A DNA stretch of 59,100 bases from Clostridia bacterium. Its GTDB lineage: Bacteria; Bacillota; Clostridia; Oscillospirales; Acutalibacteraceae. The notes under the pieces are model-generated. The model saw only the letters and a program-made list of their open reading frames with translations. It made no database searches and was not told where the DNA came from. How positions within the stretch are numbered: position 1 is the stretch's first letter; every line of letters starts with the position of its first letter. Positions 20,315 to 29,901 of the stretch are shown here, in pieces. Position numbers and translations under genes: made by a program. The DNA is taken from NCBI GenBank assembly GCA_017428525.1, contig JAFRQQ010000015.1, positions 1 to 59,100 of the forward strand. The letters are read 5' to 3'.

Positions 20315-21835
20315 TTATTTCATTTCCTCGTTTTCCGTCCGGATATCCGCGGCAAATTCCTCGTTCAGCTCGGGATAGGCGGAAAGCATCGGCGGCACGT
20401 CCTTGCCCTTTTTGCGGTCGAAATAGTTTTGCGTGATCTGCTTGACCAGACTGCCCAGCGCGAGCAGACAGATCAGATTCGGCACCGCCATCAGGCCGTT
20501 GAACGTGTCGTCAATCGCCCAGATCAGCTCGCTGTGGATCGTGGCGGAGGCGGCGATGAGCACCACATAGACCACCTTGAAAACCGTTACGGCGATCCGG
20601 CTGCGGTCGTTTTTCAGCCAGCCGAAGCAGAATTCCACGGCCTTTTCGCCGTAATACGACCAGGCAATCACCGTCGTGAAGGCAAACAGCGGCAGAATGA
20701 CGGCAAACGCCGCGGTGCCGAACGCGCCGAAATTGTCGGAAAACATCGTCATGGACATCACACTGTCCTCCTTTTCGGCGGAAAGCGAAGCAATGTCAAA
20801 GGTCGTCAGGAACATCAGCGCGGTCAGGGTGCAGATGATGAAGCTGTCAAAGAACACCTCAAACACGCCCCAAAGGCCCTGCTTGACCGGCTCCCGCGTT
20901 TCGGAGGCGGAATGGGCGATCACCGAGGAGCCGAGACCGGCTTCGTTGGAAAAGACGCCGCGCGCCATGCCTTTTTTAATAACCTGCGCGAAGGAATAGC
21001 CCAGAATACCGCCGCCGGCCGCCCTGAAGTTGAACGCCTTGCCGAAAATCAGGGCAAACGCCGCAGGCAGGCGGGTAATATGCGTGAAGATCGCAATCAG
21101 CGCCAGAACGATAAACAGCAGCGACATGATGGGGACGAGCATGGAGGCGACCTTGCCGATCCGCTTGATCCCGCCGATGATGACCCCCGCCGTGATGACG
21201 GCGACAATGACGCCGACGATCAGGCGCACGGTCGCGGTGTCGGCGGACGCGCTGATGCGCGAAACCGCTTCGGCAAGCGTGCCGGAAATCTTATTCGTCT
21301 GCACGCCGCTCATACCGATCGCCGCGAACATGCAGAAAATCGCGGCCAGATAGCCCAGCCACTTCCATTTCAGACCGTTGGCAATGTAATAAAACGCGCC
21401 GCCGGAGAGGTTGCCGTTCCGGTCCTTCTTCCGGAAATACAGACCCAGCACGTTTTCGGAGTAATTCGTCACCATGCCGAAAAACGCGGACATCCACATC
21501 CAGAAAACCGCGCCGGGGCCGCCGGTGAGGATCGCCGAAACGACGCCGATGATGTTGCCGGTGCCCACCGTGCCGGAAATGGCGGTGGAGAACGCCTCAA
21601 ACTGCGAAACGGAGCGCAGGCGGTCTTCGTTTGTCTTTTTCTTGCCGAGTCCTTTGAGCGTCGGGACGATGGTGCTGTTCAGCGATTCCCGGAAATGCGT
21701 GATCTGGAGACCCCGGGTGCGGATCGTCAGATAAATGCCCGTGCCGAGGATCAGAATGATCACCGGCCAGCCCCAGACGATGCCGTTGAGCACGTCGTTG
21801 ACGCGTTCAATCGCGGACAGCAGTTGGTTCCACAT
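20315..21835 (-). CDS. Sodium:alanine/glycine symporter (AGCS family)
   Basis: A 506-aa integral membrane transporter with about ten or more hydrophobic segments. Family signatures: GIYLTIRTRGLQ, FEAFSTAISGTVGTGNI (sodium site region), ILTGGPGAVFWMW, FSNEAGLGSSVIAHS and TTVIAWSYYGEK. The start is ATG 21835 with GGAA upstream; a longer in-frame reading toward 22051 runs through the leader and is not coding. A glycine aptamer and terminator in the leader indicate that glycine is a physiological substrate or signal. Confidence 0.93.
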   Translation of the reverse strand: MWNQLLSAIERVNDVLNGIVWGWPVIILILGTGIYLTIRTRGLQITHFRESLNSTIVPTLKGLGKKKTNEDRLRSVSQFEAFSTAISGTVGTGNIIGVVSAILTGGPGAVFWMWMSAFFGMVTNYSENVLGLYFRKKDRNGNLSGGAFYYIANGLKWKWLGYLAAIFCMFAAIGMSGVQTNKISGTLAEAVSRISASADTATVRLIVGVIVAVITAGVIIGGIKRIGKVASMLVPIMSLLFIVLALIAIFTHITRLPAAFALIFGKAFNFRAAGGGILGYSFAQVIKKGMARGVFSNEAGLGSSVIAHSASETREPVKQGLWGVFEVFFDSFIICTLTALMFLTTFDIASLSAEKEDSVMSMTMFSDNFGAFGTAAFAVILPLFAFTTVIAWSYYGEKAVEFCFGWLKNDRSRIAVTVFKVVYVVLIAASATIHSELIWAIDDTFNGLMAVPNLICLLALGSLVKQITQNYFDRKKGKDVPPMLSAYPELNEEFAADIRTENEEMK

Positions 21836-21867
21836 AAGTTGTTTCCTTCTTTCTTTCTGAATCAAAC

Positions 21868-21903
21868 AAAAAAAGACAGCCGGCAACAGGATTGCTGACT
21901 GTC
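21868..21903 (-). terminator. Terminator in the AGCS leader
   Basis: The minus-strand stem GACAGTC...GGCTGTC, extended by GCAA/TTGC, is followed by TTTTTTT. It lies between the glycine aptamer and the gene, so it is the likely expression platform. Confidence 0.75.
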
Positions 21904-21927
21904 TGAACGCATAAAGTTTTGCGCCGC

Positions 21928-22014
21928 ACTCCGTCCTTTGGCCTGAGAGATTCGGGAACTCGCGTCCCCTTGCACCTTCGGCATCCGATCGCGATCGGAA
22001 TTCTCCGGAGCTCG
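21928..22014 (-). promoter_or_regulatory. Glycine riboswitch (single aptamer)
   Basis: The minus-strand leader contains the conserved glycine-aptamer blocks in order: CTCCGGAGA, then GCCGAAGGTGCAA, then TCTCTCAGGCCAAAGGACGG ending in AG. Only one aptamer is present rather than the common tandem pair. A terminator follows within 30 nt. Confidence 0.92.
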
Positions 22015-22079
22015 TCAGCAAACAGTCAAAGAACAGCGCCTTCTTCTGCAAGCTTCAACCGAACTGTTTGATTTTGCAC

Positions 22080-22108
22080 ATTCTAACACAAAACAGGGTT
22101 CCTGTCAA
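22080..22108 (-). promoter_or_regulatory. Promoter of the riboswitch-AGCS transcript
   Basis: Minus-strand TTGACA (plus 22103-22108) and TAGAAT (plus 22080-22085), 17-bp spacer. Confidence 0.75.
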
Positions 22109-22121
22109 GCGGATTCTGACG

Positions 22122-23342
22122 TTATCGGATCCCGTATTTTTCGATCACGTAGTCCAGATCCTTGTCGCCGCGGCCGGAGAGATTGATCAGCACGGCGCCG
22201 TGCTCCATCGTCTTTGCCAGTTTCATCGCGTAGGCGACGGCATGGGAGCTTTCGATCGCGGGGATGATGCCCTCCAGGCGGGAGAGCTTGTAGAAAGCGT
22301 CGATCGACTCCTCGTCGTCGATCAGATCATATTTCACGCGGCCGATCTCCTGCAGGAACGCATGCTCCGGGCCGGAGGAGGGGTAATCCAGACCGCTGGC
22401 AATGGAATACACCGGGGCGGGATCGCCGTTTTCATCCTTGAGCATGATGCTGTTGAACCCGTGCATCACGCCCTCCGAGCCGTAGGTCAGGCTCGCCGCA
22501 TGGTCGCCGATCTTTGCGCCGCGGCCGAGCGGCTCCACGCCGTAGATCTCGACCGGATCATTCAGGAAGCCCGCAAACAGACCGGCCGCGTTGCTGCCGC
22601 CGCCCACACAGGCCACGATCGCATCCGGCAGATGGCCGGTCATATCGATGAACTGCTCCCGCGCCTCGATGCCGACCACGCTCTGGAAATCGCGCACCAT
22701 CATCGGGAAGGGATGCGGCCCGAGCACGGAGCCGATGCAATAAATCGCGTCGTTATACTCCTTGCTGTAGGCCTCGAACGCGGCGTCCACGGCCTCCTTG
22801 AGCGTCTGCAGGCCGTGCGTGACCTCGACCACGTTTGCGCCGAGCACCTGCATGCGCGCCACATTCGGCGCCTGCTTTTTGATATCGACCGCGCCCATAT
22901 AGATATCGCATTCCAGGCCGAAATACGCCGCCGCCGTTGCGAGCGCGACGCCGTGCTGGCCCGCGCCGGTCTCCGCGATGACCTTTTTCTTGCCCATGTA
23001 TTTGGCCAGCAGCGCCTCGCCCATGCAGTGGTTGAGCTTGTGCGCGCCGGAATGATTCAGGTCCTCGCGCTTGGCATAGAGCTGCACCCGGCCGCCGAGC
23101 GCATCGGACAGCCGCTCCAGATGGGAAATCGGCGTCGGCCGACCCTGGAATTCCGCGCGGATGCGCCGCAGCTCCGCAATGAATTTGCGGGACTGGCAGA
23201 TGGAATAATAGGCCTGCGTGATCTCCGCCATGGCCGCCTTCAGCTTGTCGTCGACATACACGCCGCCGTATTTGCCGAAATACCCGTCCTTGTCCGGATA
23301 GTGCTGAAAATAGGTGTCAAAATCCACATTCTGAATCTTCAT
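22122..23342 (-). CDS. trpB: Tryptophan synthase beta chain (standalone)
   Basis: A 406-aa PLP enzyme joining indole and serine to tryptophan. Motifs: [23 protein letters not shown] (PLP lysine in HKLN), [10 protein letters not shown], the CVGGGSNA phosphate-binding loop, and [13 protein letters not shown] at the C-terminus. Of TrpB1 type and normal length. No trpA or other trp gene is adjacent, so it either works with a distant TrpA or salvages free indole. Its start is preceded by GGAGG. Confidence 0.93.
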   Translation of the reverse strand: MKIQNVDFDTYFQHYPDKDGYFGKYGGVYVDDKLKAAMAEITQAYYSICQSRKFIAELRRIRAEFQGRPTPISHLERLSDALGGRVQLYAKREDLNHSGAHKLNHCMGEALLAKYMGKKKVIAETGAGQHGVALATAAAYFGLECDIYMGAVDIKKQAPNVARMQVLGANVVEVTHGLQTLKEAVDAAFEAYSKEYNDAIYCIGSVLGPHPFPMMVRDFQSVVGIEAREQFIDMTGHLPDAIVACVGGGSNAAGLFAGFLNDPVEIYGVEPLGRGAKIGDHAASLTYGSEGVMHGFNSIMLKDENGDPAPVYSIASGLDYPSSGPEHAFLQEIGRVKYDLIDDEESIDAFYKLSRLEGIIPAIESSHAVAYAMKLAKTMEHGAVLINLSGRGDKDLDYVIEKYGIR

Positions 23343-23382
23343 GCCGACGCCTCCGATTGTAAAATAATCAAAGCAAGGTGAA

Positions 23383-23430
23383 TGGGTATAGTATAACAGG
23401 TTGCCGCCGCAGATGCAAGCGTCAACCTGT
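23383..23430 (-). promoter_or_regulatory. trpB promoter with flanking inverted repeat
   Basis: Minus-strand TTGCAT and TATACT (plus 23384-23389) with a 17-bp spacer. The inverted repeat ACAGGTTG/CAACCTGT (about plus 23395-23429) flanks the -35; it could be an operator, or a weak terminator of the M6 protease gene. Confidence 0.45.
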
Positions 23431-23469
23431 CTTTTTTTATGATTCTGTTTAATTTTGTATAGTTTGCGC

Positions 23470-25347
23470 TCAGGATGCAGCCCGCAGAAGCTGCAGCGCG
23501 GCGTGCAGACGCCAGCGCAGGCTGTGCCAGAATCCGACCAGCACGCCCGGGAACCCGGTGTGCTGCTGCCCGCACCAGGGGCAAAGGTCGATCAGATGCG
23601 CGCCGCAGCGCGTGCAGTTGCCGTGAAAATCCGGCTCCGTATGTCCGGGCGCAGGCAGGCAGAGCGCCGCTTCCTCCGTCGGCACGGTGCCGGCGGCGTC
23701 TTCAAACAGCGCGCCGCAATAGGTGCAGCACCAGACTGCCGCGCGCCCGTCCGTTTCGCAGGCGGCGGGACGCTCCGGCTGATATTGCAGCAGATGCGCA
23801 TGCTGCGCGGTATCCAGCAGCAGGCGCATGACCGGCGCGGACGCATCCGGAATCGTAAGCAGCAGCCCGGAGGCAAAGCGCGCTCTGCGCTGATCGGCGG
23901 CAGCGCCGCTGCCGTAAAGCGGCAGATCCACCGGTGCGGACAACGCGCTGAGAAACGGCCGGCCCGTATGGACCATTGATTGCGCGCCGAGATAACCGAA
24001 TACGCCGTCGGCGGATTCCGGATACAGCGGCATCACGCCGGGTCGGTGGTCGGGGTTGTTGACGGAATTCTGCTCCAGATGCGCGCGCACGATCTCCCCG
24101 TCCACATGCCAGAGCACCAGACCGCCTTTTTGCGTCTCCCCGACATAGATGCGGGCAAGGCCGCTGTCCCAGCCGGTCAGCTGCCGGTTTTCCGCCAGAT
24201 AATATTCCTCTGCGCGCTGCGTCGGGATTTTCACCGCGGCGTAGCCGTCCGCGCTGTTTGCCGCAGTGACGGGATAAACGCCGTCCCGGTCGGCCGTGAC
24301 CGGCGTGTGCCAGCCGAGCGCGCAGCGGCACCAGGCGTCCATCGCGCAGGGCTGAAAGGATCCGTCCTCGGCCTCGCACCATGAACCGGAGGCCATCAGG
24401 CTCAGATAATTGACATCGTAGGCGCTCCACGGGCCCCCGCCCGCGGTCGGATAGAGGTCCGGCAGGCCGAGGTAGTGCCCCAGCTCGTGCGCGAGCAGAC
24501 CGATCGGCTCCTGCTGTTCGGCGTCCAGCCGCTCGGCGATCGCGATATAGGACGACACTTCCACACCGTCATAGCGCGGCAGCGACATGGTCCAGCCGTA
24601 TTCTCCGATCGCCTCGTCGATGCTCCACGCGTGCGACCAGAGATAGTAGGTCGGGCCGCCCTGCGAACAGGTCGCGTCCATCGCCGCCTCATAGCCCGCG
24701 ACCACAAAGGCAAGCGCCAGCTCGTTGGTGGTGATCGTCCCGTCGCCGTTGCTGTCATAGGCGGCAAAATCCAGATAGTCCGACGCCTGCTCGAGCGCGT
24801 GCATCAGCATGCGGATCATGCGGTAATCCGATTCGGAGGTCTCCTCCTCCAGCGTCCAGTCCCTGTGCGGCTCCGCGAGCGTGACATGGATCACGCCGTC
24901 GTTTTCACGGTCGGCCGTGTTGCTGTTGCCGCCGACGCCGCGGGCCGAGGTCTCCGCCACGGGAGAAAAGGTGAAGCTGCCGAAGGACATTTCTTCATAA
25001 TAGGCCGCAAGGGAGCGCGCGCCGGTGAAGACCGTTGCGCTCCAGTCATAGACGCGGCTGTATTCGATGTTGTCCAGACCGACAACGATCACGGCCAGCG
25101 GAAGGGCCGTCTGCGGCTTGCCCTCCGTCGGCGCTTTTTTCGCCGCTCCCGGTCGGGCGGCAACGTCCGCCGGCGTCACAACCGCGCCGGCATGGGAGCG
25201 GCAGGCCGCGTGCGCGCCGTCAAACCCGGCATCCGGCGCGGCGGGCACGGCCCAGGCGGCACCCGCAAACAGCAGCGCCGCAGCAGCTGCGGTCAGCAGC
25301 ACGGCGAGCAGCCGAACCCATCGATTTTTCAACCGTTCCTTAAACAT
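23470..25347 (-). CDS. Secreted M6-family metalloprotease with C-terminal zinc-ribbon-like tail
   Basis: A 625-aa exported protease. The signal or anchor segment is residues 11-33. Zinc site [11 protein letters not shown] (His287, Glu288, His291, Asp297) is the M6/immune-inhibitor-A motif HExxHxxGxxD. A calcium-loop-like [13 protein letters not shown] lies at 198-210. Near the C-terminus are paired cysteines ([19 protein letters not shown]), then a tail [19 protein letters not shown]. The start overlaps the preceding membrane-protein gene by 8 bp and has no own Shine-Dalgarno, so translation is probably coupled. The target proteins are unknown. Confidence 0.85.
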   Translation of the reverse strand: MFKERLKNRWVRLLAVLLTAAAAALLFAGAAWAVPAAPDAGFDGAHAACRSHAGAVVTPADVAARPGAAKKAPTEGKPQTALPLAVIVVGLDNIEYSRVYDWSATVFTGARSLAAYYEEMSFGSFTFSPVAETSARGVGGNSNTADRENDGVIHVTLAEPHRDWTLEEETSESDYRMIRMLMHALEQASDYLDFAAYDSNGDGTITTNELALAFVVAGYEAAMDATCSQGGPTYYLWSHAWSIDEAIGEYGWTMSLPRYDGVEVSSYIAIAERLDAEQQEPIGLLAHELGHYLGLPDLYPTAGGGPWSAYDVNYLSLMASGSWCEAEDGSFQPCAMDAWCRCALGWHTPVTADRDGVYPVTAANSADGYAAVKIPTQRAEEYYLAENRQLTGWDSGLARIYVGETQKGGLVLWHVDGEIVRAHLEQNSVNNPDHRPGVMPLYPESADGVFGYLGAQSMVHTGRPFLSALSAPVDLPLYGSGAAADQRRARFASGLLLTIPDASAPVMRLLLDTAQHAHLLQYQPERPAACETDGRAAVWCCTYCGALFEDAAGTVPTEEAALCLPAPGHTEPDFHGNCTRCGAHLIDLCPWCGQQHTGFPGVLVGFWHSLRWRLHAALQLLRAAS

Positions 25348-25879
25348 GCAGGAAGGAATAGATCAGCCCGCCTGCAATCAGCAGGAACGGCACGCAGAAT
25401 TTTTCCAGATAGGAACCGACCAGCGCGATAAAATGCGGGATCGCCGCAAACAGCATGCCGATCGGGTTTTTGCCGGGCGCCTGATAGATCAGGAAGTGCG
25501 CGTTGAGCGCATCCTCCACCATCGGAAAGAGGCTGCACAGCAGGGAGGCGCCGACATACAGCGCCGCGATGTAAACAAAGAACAGCCAGCCGACGTCCGC
25601 GTAGCGCACGCCCAGCGCGCGCACCTGGATCATCCCGCAGAGAAACAGCGGCAGTCCGGTGATGAAATTCATGAAGCCGGGGCCGGTTTCGATCAGAAAC
25701 GCGGCAAACTTCCCGCTTGCCATGCCGTGCTCCACATGCCCGCAGGTTTCGTCCAGATGGAGATAGCCGTCGCGCTCCACGGGCAGCTTGAGAATGCGGC
25801 AGGTCAAGTGCTCCCAGAAGGCGCGCAGATAGGCGCCGGGGAAGGTCAGGATTTTTGTAATGATATAGAGGATCCTCAT
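25340..25879 (-). CDS. Conserved membrane protein of unknown function
   Basis: A 179-aa protein I do not recognise. It has about four hydrophobic segments (residues around 70-90, 98-120, 140-155 and 160-177). The N-terminal part, RAFWEHLTCRILKL followed by DETCGHVEH, holds several His, Cys and Glu residues that might bind metal, but no protease motif is complete. It is the middle gene of a tightly packed operon: it overlaps the TPR gene by 4 bp (ATGA) and the M6 protease by 8 bp, so it probably works with them in the envelope, for example in export, anchoring or control of the protease. Confidence 0.7.
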   Translation of the reverse strand: MRILYIITKILTFPGAYLRAFWEHLTCRILKLPVERDGYLHLDETCGHVEHGMASGKFAAFLIETGPGFMNFITGLPLFLCGMIQVRALGVRYADVGWLFFVYIAALYVGASLLCSLFPMVEDALNAHFLIYQAPGKNPIGMLFAAIPHFIALVGSYLEKFCVPFLLIAGGLIYSFLHV

Positions 25880-27471
25880 GCCAGATCGTACACTCCTTCC
25901 GTCAGCACCTGCTGCGCTGTTTTTTCACCGCTGAGGATGGCCCTTGTCTGCGCGGAGAAATGCTTTTCCGCGCCCGCATAAGAGGCCAGCACCTCGGAGA
26001 TCTTGTCCGCATATTCCGCGGAGCCGTCGCCGTACAGCTGGCAGAGATAGGCGCAGACATACAGCGTGTTGTCCAGCTCGTCGGAATACAGGCTGTCATC
26101 CCCGTAGTATTCGTAGACATAGTAGGCGTTATAATTGGCCTCGTAAGCCTCGTCGAAGGCCTTGTTGTAATTCTCCTGCAGCAGATAAATCAGCGCCATC
26201 TGACGGTGCAGCTCAACGGCCGTATCCGTATCGGCGCTCTCGATCGCGTCGGTCACCAGCGTTTCCGCTTTTTCATATTCGCCGCGGAAGCGCAGCATCA
26301 GCAGCTCGGTCGCGATTGCCTGCGCGTCGGTGTCGCCGTAGAGATCCGTCAGGGATTTGTAGGCCTCCTCGGCGACGTCTTCCTTGTTCACCAGCAGCGC
26401 GAGCTTGATTTTTTTGCCCAGCATGGTCAGGTTGGAGGGATCCTTCTGCAGGTATTCCTCCGCCAGCGCCAGCGCCGCGTCATACTGCCCCTGATTCTGG
26501 AGCGTATTCAGATAGCGTTCGTAATACAGCCAGTGATAGTCCCGGCCGCTCGCCTTCGCCGTTTCATCCAGCTTCTGATAGCGGGCAAGCGCCTCTTCGT
26601 CGGTGCAGTCATAATACTCGGTGAGCGCCGCGAGGAAATAATCCACATAGACCGGGCTGACCTGCGCTCTGAGCGCCTCGAGCTGCGCGTTCACCTCTTC
26701 CGCCGTCGCTTCGCCGTTGATCAGCGCAAGGGCCGGATCTTCGATTTCCGCATAGGCGGCGTCGTAAATCTCATATTCCTCCAGAATGTCCGCGGCGATC
26801 GGGCAGCGCTTTTGCGCTTCGGCCGTCGGGAAATAGCTCATCAGAAAGTCGTAAGCATCCACGGGATTGTATCCGCGCAGCGCGGCCTCCGCCTGTTTCG
26901 CGCGGGCCGCGGAGCCGATTTTGATGAACACCGTCGACGTGCCGTCCTCATCCAGAATCTGATCCACCTGATAAACCACGTTGTCCGCCTTGCGGTACTG
27001 CTTATAGGCGATCATCCAGTTGCCCTTGTTCGCCGAGGCCTCCGCGCGGGCGACCTGCAGCGCGGGCGCGCTGTTGAGGAACGCGCTGACCAGCGCCGCT
27101 GCCGCGGCGATCAGCACCAGCAGTCCGCCGATCCAGCCGAACACCGGGATGCGGATCTTCCGCATCTCCTCCGCGCATGCCGCGCAGTACCGTTCGCCCT
27201 CCTCGACCGGCTGCTCCATGCAGCGGTGGCAGAGCGGCACATTGCCCCTGTTCGGGACTTCATCGTCCTCTTCTTCGTCCGCGACGTCTGCCGCGTTTTC
27301 TTCCTCCGCGTACGCCGCGGGGATCGCGTCATCGATCGCTTCGGTTTCTTCCGTCTGCAGATCGGTCGGCACGTTCGTCCCGGGCGCCGCCGCTTCTTCC
27401 GGCATCGCTGTTTCCTGCTCACGCTCCGCGGGATCCTCTGCCGGAAAAGCCGGTATGTCTTTACGGCTCAA
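25876..27471 (-). CDS. Zinc-ribbon, single-span membrane protein with TPR-like domain
   Basis: A 531-aa protein starting at TTG 27471 (AGGAGGG 8 bp upstream). Layout: a very acidic N-terminus (1-75), a zinc-ribbon-like CHRCMEQP...YCAAC (about 80-97), a transmembrane helix (about 108-132), then an all-helical region to the end with repeated TPR-like pairs (GNWMIAYKQYRKAD, GQYDAALALAEEYLQKDP, GEYEKAETLVTDAI, ENYNKAFDEAYEAN). The zinc ribbon should be cytoplasmic and the TPR array outside. It heads the operon with the membrane protein and M6 protease. Function unknown; a scaffold for protein interactions at the cell surface is plausible. Confidence 0.75.
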   Translation of the reverse strand: MSRKDIPAFPAEDPAEREQETAMPEEAAAPGTNVPTDLQTEETEAIDDAIPAAYAEEENAADVADEEEDDEVPNRGNVPLCHRCMEQPVEEGERYCAACAEEMRKIRIPVFGWIGGLLVLIAAAAALVSAFLNSAPALQVARAEASANKGNWMIAYKQYRKADNVVYQVDQILDEDGTSTVFIKIGSAARAKQAEAALRGYNPVDAYDFLMSYFPTAEAQKRCPIAADILEEYEIYDAAYAEIEDPALALINGEATAEEVNAQLEALRAQVSPVYVDYFLAALTEYYDCTDEEALARYQKLDETAKASGRDYHWLYYERYLNTLQNQGQYDAALALAEEYLQKDPSNLTMLGKKIKLALLVNKEDVAEEAYKSLTDLYGDTDAQAIATELLMLRFRGEYEKAETLVTDAIESADTDTAVELHRQMALIYLLQENYNKAFDEAYEANYNAYYVYEYYGDDSLYSDELDNTLYVCAYLCQLYGDGSAEYADKISEVLASYAGAEKHFSAQTRAILSGEKTAQQVLTEGVYDLA

Positions 27472-27555
27472 TGCAAGCCCTCCTTTCAGTCTCTAGCTGC
27501 AGCACCATTCAGATGCATATTGTTTTATATTATTATCATCATAGCACGCGCGCGG

Positions 27556-27584
27556 GAAAAATTCAAACGGAATTTCTGAAATTC
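27556..27584 (-). promoter_or_regulatory. Promoter of the TPR-membrane protein-M6 protease operon
   Basis: A minus-strand TTGAAT and TATGAT pair 17 bp apart with a TGC extended -10 lies in the AT-rich stretch about 27535-27575. Position approximate. Confidence 0.5.
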
Positions 27585-27620
27585 ATATATTATTTACGTT
27601 TTTCCGCCGCGCGCAGGGAC

Positions 27621-27652
27621 AAAAAGCCCCGGCGCCATCGCTGACGCCGGGG
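27621..27652 (-). terminator. Terminator after the lipoprotein gene
   Basis: Minus-strand stem CCCCGGCG/CGCCGGGG followed by CTTTTT. Confidence 0.8.
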
Positions 27653-27669
27653 AGAATCGCCTGTTGCTG

Positions 27670-29688
27670 TTACCTGGTCACATCGAACGCGGCAACCAGG
27701 CCGACGCCGGTGCTCGCGGTGCCCTTGGCCGGCGCGCTGGCAAAGAAGCCGTCGCCGGAATTGGTCATGCCGCAGACATAGACCTTGTTTGCGCCGTCGG
27801 TGCAAACGCCTCTGGGCGTATCCGACTCGCTGCCGCCGAAGGAGGAGCGGGTCTGCTTGTCGCCGTATTCGCCGATGATATACATGTAGCCGTCATAATT
27901 GCCGTTGTTGTTCGCGCCGAAATCGCGGTTGGAGGATTTGGAATATCCGGTCACGGCATAGCCGTCCTTCACCGGCGCGATATCATAGATGTAATCGCTC
28001 TCGAAGCCGACGAGCGTGGTGATCCAGGCAACGCCGCCCTGGCTGTTGAACTTGACGGCCAGACCGTCATAAGTGCCGATGTTGCCGCCGTTGAAAATGT
28101 CCTTGAGGAACATGGTGTTGCCTTCCTTGTTGCAGCTGTAGAAGCCCGCAAGCACGCAGCCGCCGTCCGGCGAAACCGCAACGGAGGGTGTGTGGATGGC
28201 GCCGTTGTCGCAGATCGCGGTTGCCCAGGCGATCTGGCCCGCGGGCGTCAGGCTCATGGCCACGCTGTAGCGGCGGCCGGCGCGCGTGCCGGTCAGGGAG
28301 GCGAAGTCGCCGTCCACGCAGTAGGCGGTCACGCTGGAGAAGACCGTGCCGGCGCTGTTGACGGCCAGGCCGTCCACCGAGCAGTGGCGGTTGCCCGCAA
28401 CGGCGGTCTTCCACGCGATGTTGCCGTTGTTGTCAAACTTGAAGCAGAAGGCTTTGTTCGAGCCGCTCGTGCCGACGTTCTTCATATCCAGATCCACGGA
28501 GCTGGAGCTGCCGCCGGCCACAAAGCCGCCGTCCGGCGTCGCCGCGACGGAATAGAATTCGTCTGCGCCGCTGCCGCCGATGATCTTGATCCACTGGCGG
28601 TTGCCGGAAGCGCTGTATTTGACAAGGATGCCTTCCACGGTGTCTTTGCACTTATAAAGGGAATCCTGCACCAGATCGGTGGCCATCGTTTCGCCCACGG
28701 CAATGACGCTGCCGTCCGTGAGCACCGCCACGTCGTTGATCATGACGCTCTTGTTGCCCTTGACCGTATCCTTCCAGAGCTGCTTGCCCTTCGCGTCATA
28801 TTTGAGGACCACGCCGCTGCCGTCCGCATTGCCGCTGTCTGCGTCGCCCACGGTGGTGCCGGCGGTCACAACGCCGCCGTCCTTGGCCATGACAATGTTG
28901 TTCAGCACGGTGCTGCCGCCCATGTTGGAGGTGGTGACCCACGCGGGCTGCGCAAACTGCGCAGAGGAAAGCGTCGTGCCCGCAGGCAGCGGGGGCGACG
29001 TGGGCACCGGACGATAGGTCGGTAGCGCCGTGGACTGGCCGTGGCGGGTCGTTGTTTCCGCAGGCTTCAGCGTCGTTTGGTTCCCGGCCGTGGTGCCGTT
29101 GCCGGCTGTGGTGGTCACGCGGCGGGAAACGGGCGTGGTCGCGCGCGCGGTGGTGGTGACAGTCTTCACGATCTCTACGCTGCCGTCCTCTTTGGAAACG
29201 GCGGTCGCGCCGTTATCCTTCGCCGCCTGATAGATGCGGCTGTAGTCGGAGGGAGAAATGTTGGAAAGATCGCTCACGCTCGCGCTGCTGAGGATGTTGT
29301 TGACCTCCTCCTGCTTTGCCGGCTCAGTGGGAAGGTCTTCTTTCTGGATCACCGTGTTGCCGCTGGCGTCTTGTGTGACGGTGTAGCCCTTTGCCTGGGC
29401 AAGCTGCTTCACGCGCTCCTTCTGCTCCCCGGTGAGGGTGTTCAGGTCGCCGTTGAAGTTTGCGGCCTCCGCGCCGAGCGCCTCATTGACCAGATCCGCC
29501 AGCTCCATGCTGGTGATATTCACCGGAGCATAGGTCTGATCCGCGCCGGCCTGCCAATTCTCTTCCGGTGCGAGCGTTGTGGCGTCCTCGTTGGTATTTT
29601 TCCGTTTGACGCTGCAGGCGGCGAAGGTGCTCAGCACAAGCATGATGCACATCAGCACGCACAGCGCGGCGGAGAATTTCTTTTTCAT
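27670..29688 (-). CDS. Exported lipoprotein with repeat (beta-propeller-like) domain
   Basis: A 672-aa lipoprotein. AGGAG precedes ATG 29688; the signal peptide ends in the lipobox LSTFAAC, so Cys would be lipidated. Residues about 25-165 are polar and helical, then a Thr-rich linker (TTTARATTPVSRRVTTTAGN and onward to about 240) leads to a repeat region (about 255-670). Units such as GGVVTAGTT...VLKYDAKGKQLWKDTV, GSVIAVGET...ILVKYSASGNRQWIK and GGFVAGGSS...KFDNNGNIAWKT are typical of SBBP/PQQ-like propeller blades of about 60 residues. Ligand unknown; binding or sensing at the outer face of the membrane is likely. Confidence 0.8.
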   Translation of the reverse strand: MKKKFSAALCVLMCIMLVLSTFAACSVKRKNTNEDATTLAPEENWQAGADQTYAPVNITSMELADLVNEALGAEAANFNGDLNTLTGEQKERVKQLAQAKGYTVTQDASGNTVIQKEDLPTEPAKQEEVNNILSSASVSDLSNISPSDYSRIYQAAKDNGATAVSKEDGSVEIVKTVTTTARATTPVSRRVTTTAGNGTTAGNQTTLKPAETTTRHGQSTALPTYRPVPTSPPLPAGTTLSSAQFAQPAWVTTSNMGGSTVLNNIVMAKDGGVVTAGTTVGDADSGNADGSGVVLKYDAKGKQLWKDTVKGNKSVMINDVAVLTDGSVIAVGETMATDLVQDSLYKCKDTVEGILVKYSASGNRQWIKIIGGSGADEFYSVAATPDGGFVAGGSSSSVDLDMKNVGTSGSNKAFCFKFDNNGNIAWKTAVAGNRHCSVDGLAVNSAGTVFSSVTAYCVDGDFASLTGTRAGRRYSVAMSLTPAGQIAWATAICDNGAIHTPSVAVSPDGGCVLAGFYSCNKEGNTMFLKDIFNGGNIGTYDGLAVKFNSQGGVAWITTLVGFESDYIYDIAPVKDGYAVTGYSKSSNRDFGANNNGNYDGYMYIIGEYGDKQTRSSFGGSESDTPRGVCTDGANKVYVCGMTNSGDGFFASAPAKGTASTGVGLVAAFDVTR

Positions 29689-29746
29689 CCGGGTCCACTC
29701 CTCACAAAAAAGATTCTTCGACCGCTGAAAAAAGCGGCTTTGATAC

Positions 29747-29776
29747 AAATTAAATCTAGCACAATTCCCATGCAAA
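29747..29776 (-). promoter_or_regulatory. Promoter of the lipoprotein gene
   Basis: Minus-strand TTGATT followed at 17 bp by TAGATT with TGC extended -10, about 70 bp upstream of the ATG. Position approximate. Confidence 0.5.
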
Positions 29777-29852
29777 ATCAACCGTTTTGAAAATAAGTCA
29801 CCGAAAGTTTAAAATTCATTAAAAATTCTCTTTTCTTTTTGTGGTTTATTTA

Positions 29853-29858
29853 TTATAA
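29853..29858 (+). promoter_or_regulatory. -10 element upstream of nth
   Basis: TATAAT at 29853-29858 in an AT-rich stretch 44 bp before the nth start; no convincing -35. Confidence 0.45.
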
Positions 29859-29901
29859 TGGATGTGATATGGAATCCGGAGAAGGATCTGGGAGGCTTGA
29901 A

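Noticed and set aside
21836..22051. N-terminal extension of the AGCS symporter
   Set aside because: This stretch is the glycine aptamer and terminator; the family N-terminus begins at ATG 21835.
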